DNA of 64,000 nt from Acidobacteriaceae bacterium (GTDB taxonomy: Bacteria; Acidobacteriota; Terriglobia; Terriglobales; Acidobacteriaceae), in contig PLBY01000152.1 in assembly GCA_003134655.1 (NCBI GenBank), forward strand, positions 47,129 to 111,128, written 5' to 3'. The notes under the pieces were generated by a model. It did not search any database. It was given only the letters and a program-made list of their open reading frames with translations, and had not been told where the DNA came from. The first letter of the stretch is position 1. Every line of letters begins with the position of its first letter. Below, in pieces: positions 61,241 to 64,000 of this stretch. The translations under genes and the position numbers were made by a program.

Positions 61241-62573
61241 TGGGTTTCTCCGATCTGGTGCCGGCAAGCGCCTGTTTCGGCGGTTCCAGGTGAAACAGGC
61301 GGGTGACCGCTGCGGTCATCTTCTCCTGTTCCTCCTTCTCTGGAAGTTCCTTGAGTTCGCGAGCCAGGGAGCTGGCAATCTTCTGTATGACCTGCGCTGT
61401 GATTGCGTGAAGTGACTGATCCTGCTCCCGGGTAAACGGACCGCGCTCTTCGATAAAGGACTCCAGCTCTTGCCGGCAAATTTGGTCGAGGCGGTGGCGC
61501 AGCGCGACGATGGTCGGCACCACGCTTTCAGCCTGCAGTTTGCCGCGGTAGGCTTGCGCCTCCGCAGCTACAATCTTCTCCGCCTCAGCGGCTGCCGAGG
61601 CATGCTCCTCGCCGTTGTTCCGGACCGCGCGCTCCAGACCCTCAAGGTCATAGAGCAGGATTCCGTCGACGCGGCGGACCTCTGGTTCCACATCGCGCGG
61701 CATGCCAATGTCCAGAATGATCAGCGCCACACGGTTGCGCTCGATGGCGATTCGCTCCGCTTCCTCGCGGGTCAGCACCACGTGCGGGCATCCAGTCGCG
61801 CTGATGACGATATCGGCGCGCAGCATGCACTTCCAGCGGTCGGCCAGGCTAGCAGCCGTGCCTCCCAACTTTTCGGCCAACTCTTTCGCGCGCGTCGGTG
61901 ACTGGTCGATGACAACCACCGATCCAGCTCCGTTTTCGGCCATCTGCCGGGCCGACAGTTCGCTCATCTTGCCCGTGCCTAGCAGCAATACCCTTCGGCC
62001 TTCCAGCGATCCAAAAATATGCCGGGCAAGATCGAGCGCTGCCGTAGGAATGGAGACAGCAAGTTTTTCGATCGCCGTCTCGTGCCGAACTTGATGGGAC
62101 ACACTCAGCGCCTTCTCCAGCACTGCATTCAGGAATCGTCCGGCGGCGCCCACGGTTCGTGCCTGCTCCCACGCAGCATTCACCTGCGACACAATCTGCG
62201 GCTCGCCCAACACCAGGGAGTCGAGTCCAGAGGTTACGCGGAAGATCTGGCTCAGGGCCGCTTCGTCCAGGAGGCGGTAGAAGTGCTCCCACTCGCTCAA
62301 CTTCAAGCCGTGCTCGACGGCCAGAAAGTGGAGAAGTGAATTCGCGGCCAGCGTGGGCTCACTGGCCCATACCAGGAACTCGGTGCGGCAGCAAGTGGAT
62401 AGAACGACGACTTCTTCAATGCCTTCGGCGCTCTGCAGGTGCCGCAATACCTCGTAGCGCCGGTTTTCGCTGATCCAGAAACGTTCTCTCATGGCCAGCG
62501 GCGCGGTGCGGTGGTTCAGTCCGATCACCATGAGTGTAGGTTCCACGACGAATACCTCGGGCGCAAGTTGCAA
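61200..62573 (-). CDS. hemA: Glutamyl-tRNA reductase HemA
   Basis: HemA reduces glutamyl-tRNA to glutamate-1-semialdehyde, the first committed step of haem synthesis in this pathway. The catalytic domain starts VIGLNHRTAP, the nucleophile Cys61 is in VLSTCCRTEF, where most family members have STCNRTE, and the NADPH domain has LLLGTGKMSELSARQM and VISATGCPHVVL. The C-terminal dimerisation helix is present. Start is TTG (62573) or the ATG at 62531, which begins at the conserved region. Pairing with cytochrome genes fits a high haem demand. Confidence 0.95.
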   Translation of the reverse strand: MQLAPEVFVVEPTLMVIGLNHRTAPLAMRERFWISENRRYEVLRHLQSAEGIEEVVVLSTCCRTEFLVWASEPTLAANSLLHFLAVEHGLKLSEWEHFYRLLDEAALSQIFRVTSGLDSLVLGEPQIVSQVNAAWEQARTVGAAGRFLNAVLEKALSVSHQVRHETAIEKLAVSIPTAALDLARHIFGSLEGRRVLLLGTGKMSELSARQMAENGAGSVVVIDQSPTRAKELAEKLGGTAASLADRWKCMLRADIVISATGCPHVVLTREEAERIAIERNRVALIILDIGMPRDVEPEVRRVDGILLYDLEGLERAVRNNGEEHASAAAEAEKIVAAEAQAYRGKLQAESVVPTIVALRHRLDQICRQELESFIEERGPFTREQDQSLHAITAQVIQKIASSLARELKELPEKEEQEKMTAAVTRLFHLEPPKQALAGTRSEKPNERRKERPVAINY

Positions 62574-62930
62574 GTCTCCTAGCGCAAGCGGCGTGCCAAA
62601 CCGCCAGCCGCATTTGTCACGTCAAAGATTGCATTTTCAGCAGTTTGCGCCGGGTGTCCCAGATGAAAGATTGATCACCTACTCAACAGTGCGGCATATG
62701 GCGCGGACCGCGAGTCTTTTCACACGATATGTCTGTGCCACATCGACTTAGACTCGCACCATAATCACGCCGGTCAGTGACCACAATCACTGACCTGATC
62801 CCCCGTCTGCGTGGAAACTGCATGACGATTAGTAAGTTTTTATCCAGTCTCGAAACTCGACCGCGAGATTCTCCTGCTTCAGCGCGGACGTAGCGGCGAG
62901 ACAGCTAAGGTTCTGAAAGGAAAAGCAATC
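62574..62930. promoter_or_regulatory. Divergent region between hemA and cytochrome c with CRP/FNR-like dyad
   Basis: The 357 bp hold no gene. A perfect dyad GGTCAGTGA-N6-TCACTGACC (62772-62795) contains the half-sites AGTGA and TCACT at the spacing used by CRP/FNR proteins. It lies about 135 bp before the cytochrome start. AAAGGAAAAG provides the ribosome site about 7 bases before the ATG at 62931. Confidence 0.5.
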
Positions 62931-63266
62931 ATGAAAATGTCGAAGCTCGTAATCCTGATCGTGATGATCGCGCTGGCGTTATTCCTCGTTTTGCCGAACC
63001 TCTCCTGGGCCGCCGATGACGGCGCGGCCATTTACAAAACCAAGTGCGCCATGTGCCATGGTGCCGACCTCGCGGGGAAACCGGCTGCCAAGATTCCGAG
63101 CCTGGTCTCCGACGATGCCAAGAAAGCCTCCGACGCAGATCTGACCGACATGATCGCCAACGGCGGGAAAGACAAGAAAGCTTCACACGCATTCGCCAGC
63201 AAGGGTGTGACTCCGGACCAGGTCAAGATGGTCGTGTCCTACATCCGCGAAGCGCAGAAGAAGTAG
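62931..63266 (+). CDS. Monohaem class I cytochrome c
   Basis: The 111-residue protein has a signal peptide (residues 1-27, ending LSWAA), then the haem site KCAMCHGADL at about 39-43 and a Met-containing helical C-terminus (DQVKMVVSYIREAQ). Met78 of the usual sixth-ligand position is probably in the DLTDMIANGG segment. A small periplasmic electron carrier of this kind can link inner-membrane dehydrogenases to multihaem cytochromes. A strong terminator-like hairpin follows 165 bp later. Confidence 0.9.
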   Translation: MKMSKLVILIVMIALALFLVLPNLSWAADDGAAIYKTKCAMCHGADLAGKPAAKIPSLVSDDAKKASDADLTDMIANGGKDKKASHAFASKGVTPDQVKMVVSYIREAQKK

Positions 63267-63667
63267 TTGGCGTTCAGACAGTAAGATTGCTGTTCCGACA
63301 AAGCGAACCCGCGCTGCCCAACTGGCACCGCGACACACACGTGAGGGTGAGTGATCCGCTCACTGGCAAGCTCTGGCCCAACCGGCTCGCCAAGTGTCCC
63401 CTCTCCGGTTCGCCATCATACGGAACAGCCAGCCCGGGTCTAAGTGCTCACCCCTAGACCCGGGCATTTATTTGCACCCATCCATCGCTAATTCTCAATG
63501 CGTGTAAAGTAATTTCGTCAACCACCGCATGAAATTAGAATTCACGCCAGGTTGCGAGATTTAGGTGCTTCAAAACTAAGGACACTGACATTGGTCCTCC
63601 GGAATCAGTTCTTCACGACCCCTGTCAGAAGTGCCAGTGCCACGTTCCGAACCTGCCCTTTGATACT
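63267..63667. other. Non-coding gap after cytochrome c
   Basis: No convincing gene is seen. The hairpin at 63432-63465 probably ends the cytochrome c transcript. The region before the duplicated 5' end (63500-63667) would contain the original promoter of the truncated gene. Confidence 0.4.
63432..63472 (+). terminator. Terminator-like hairpin downstream of cytochrome c
   Basis: A perfect 11-bp stem GCCCGGGTCTA/TAGACCCGGGC (63432-63442, 63455-63465) with a 12-base loop is followed by ATTTATTTG. Confidence 0.75.
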
Positions 63668-63688
63668 CCTGAAAAGGAGAGTCCAAAC

Positions 63689-63904
63689 TCTAAAAAAAAC
63701 ATTGCTTTCAGACTCTGTCTTGCCACAGCTGCGTTCGTCGCGACCGCGGTGCTCAGAGCCCAACAGGCGGCGCCATCGGCTGCAAGTGGCAAGAACATGG
63801 CCGCAGATCAGGTTAACGATGCCAACATCCAACTGATGCGCCAAGACATACGCTCTGAACGAAAGAAGGTCGTGGCCGCAAACATACCTTTGACGGACAC
63901 CTGA
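63689..63904 (+). pseudogene. Truncated 5' copy of a secreted-protein gene
   Basis: In copy 1 the frame gives KKNIAFRLCLATAAFVATAV, a signal peptide, then a mature start (AQQAAPSAASGKN...) and a helical stretch to PLTDT before TGA at 63902-63904. No start codon is present: the codon that is TTG in copy 2 is TCT here. The TGA is created at the duplication junction. The sequence resembles the N-terminus of a larger secreted helical protein family of Acidobacteriota, but I cannot name it. Confidence 0.65.
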
Positions 63905-63920
63905 AAAGCAGAGTCCAAAC

Positions 63921-64000
63921 TTGAAAAAGAACATTACTTTCAGACTCTGTCTGCTACAGCTGCGTTCGTCGCGACCACGGTGCTCAGAGCCCAACAGGCG
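63921..64000 (+). pseudogene. Second, frameshifted 5' copy (partial)
   Basis: Copy 2 has a TTG start (63921) and KKNITFRLCL, but a one-base deletion relative to copy 1 after CTCTGTCT breaks the signal-peptide frame. The rest is outside the window. It may be an old pseudogene, or a sequencing error may have created the shift. Confidence 0.5.

Larger units (their letters stand above)
63668..64000. repeat. 232-bp-period tandem duplication running off the right edge
   Basis: The segment beginning CCTGAAAAG at 63668 recurs at 63900, first with an offset of 232 and, after a one-base deletion in copy 2, of 231. At least 100 bp match with few substitutions (both contain GCTCAGAGCCCAACAGGCG). The repeated part is the ribosome-site region and first codons of a secreted-protein gene. 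Confidence 0.85.

Overview
The window reads as chromosomal DNA of a soil-type Acidobacteriota, probably class Terriglobia. This is inferred from a VWFA-related secreted protein of the acidobacterial type, large multihaem cytochromes, System II cytochrome c maturation, glycine-rich TolC paralogues and many palindromic intergenic repeats. No rRNA, tRNA, CRISPR array, transposase or phage gene was found. About 54 protein-coding genes are supported.

1-33 kb is mostly housekeeping and envelope metabolism: mreB and partial mreC (cell shape), a FecR-domain protein, GT39 and GT2 glycosyltransferases, two aldehyde dehydrogenases, an aminotransferase, a Phd/VapC toxin-antitoxin pair, a PHP-family phosphatase, an HtrA protease, a translationally coupled M20 peptidase/amidohydrolase pair, a ketopantoate reductase next to an isopropylmalate-synthase-like enzyme, truA, a tandem pair of TolC-like efflux proteins, and an acyl-CoA mutase large subunit whose substrate residues match isobutyryl-CoA mutase rather than methylmalonyl-CoA mutase.

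33-38 kb holds a 7-haem cytochrome, an M48-like protein that lacks the catalytic glutamate (HALAH in place of HExxH), a membrane-anchored TPR protein and a VWA protein. 38.2-43.5 kb holds a possible new system. It consists of an acyl carrier protein, a fatty-acyl-AMP-ligase-like enzyme, an MBOAT acyltransferase and an SGNH/TPR protein. These are the four part types of the Gram-positive Dlt teichoic-acid acylation pathway, and the MBOAT ends in FMYNKF, closely resembling the C-terminal tail of DltX. I propose that it acylates an envelope polymer.

43.9-54.3 kb is a cytochrome-porin cluster on the minus strand: 16-, 4- and 12-haem cytochromes, two NHL beta-propellers, a PpiC/SurA-type foldase and an outer-membrane beta-barrel. 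It is probably an electron conduit across the outer membrane. Divergent to it are the ResB/CcsA haem-ligation proteins, a histidine kinase and NtrC-type regulator, a second TPR protein, hemA and a monohaem cytochrome c. Together these make a 20-kb respiratory module. Two promoter regions in it carry CRP/FNR-like dyads.

The right edge carries a 232-bp-period tandem duplication of the 5' end of a secreted-protein gene, with both visible copies damaged. Several dispersed palindromic repeat families occupy intergenic gaps throughout.
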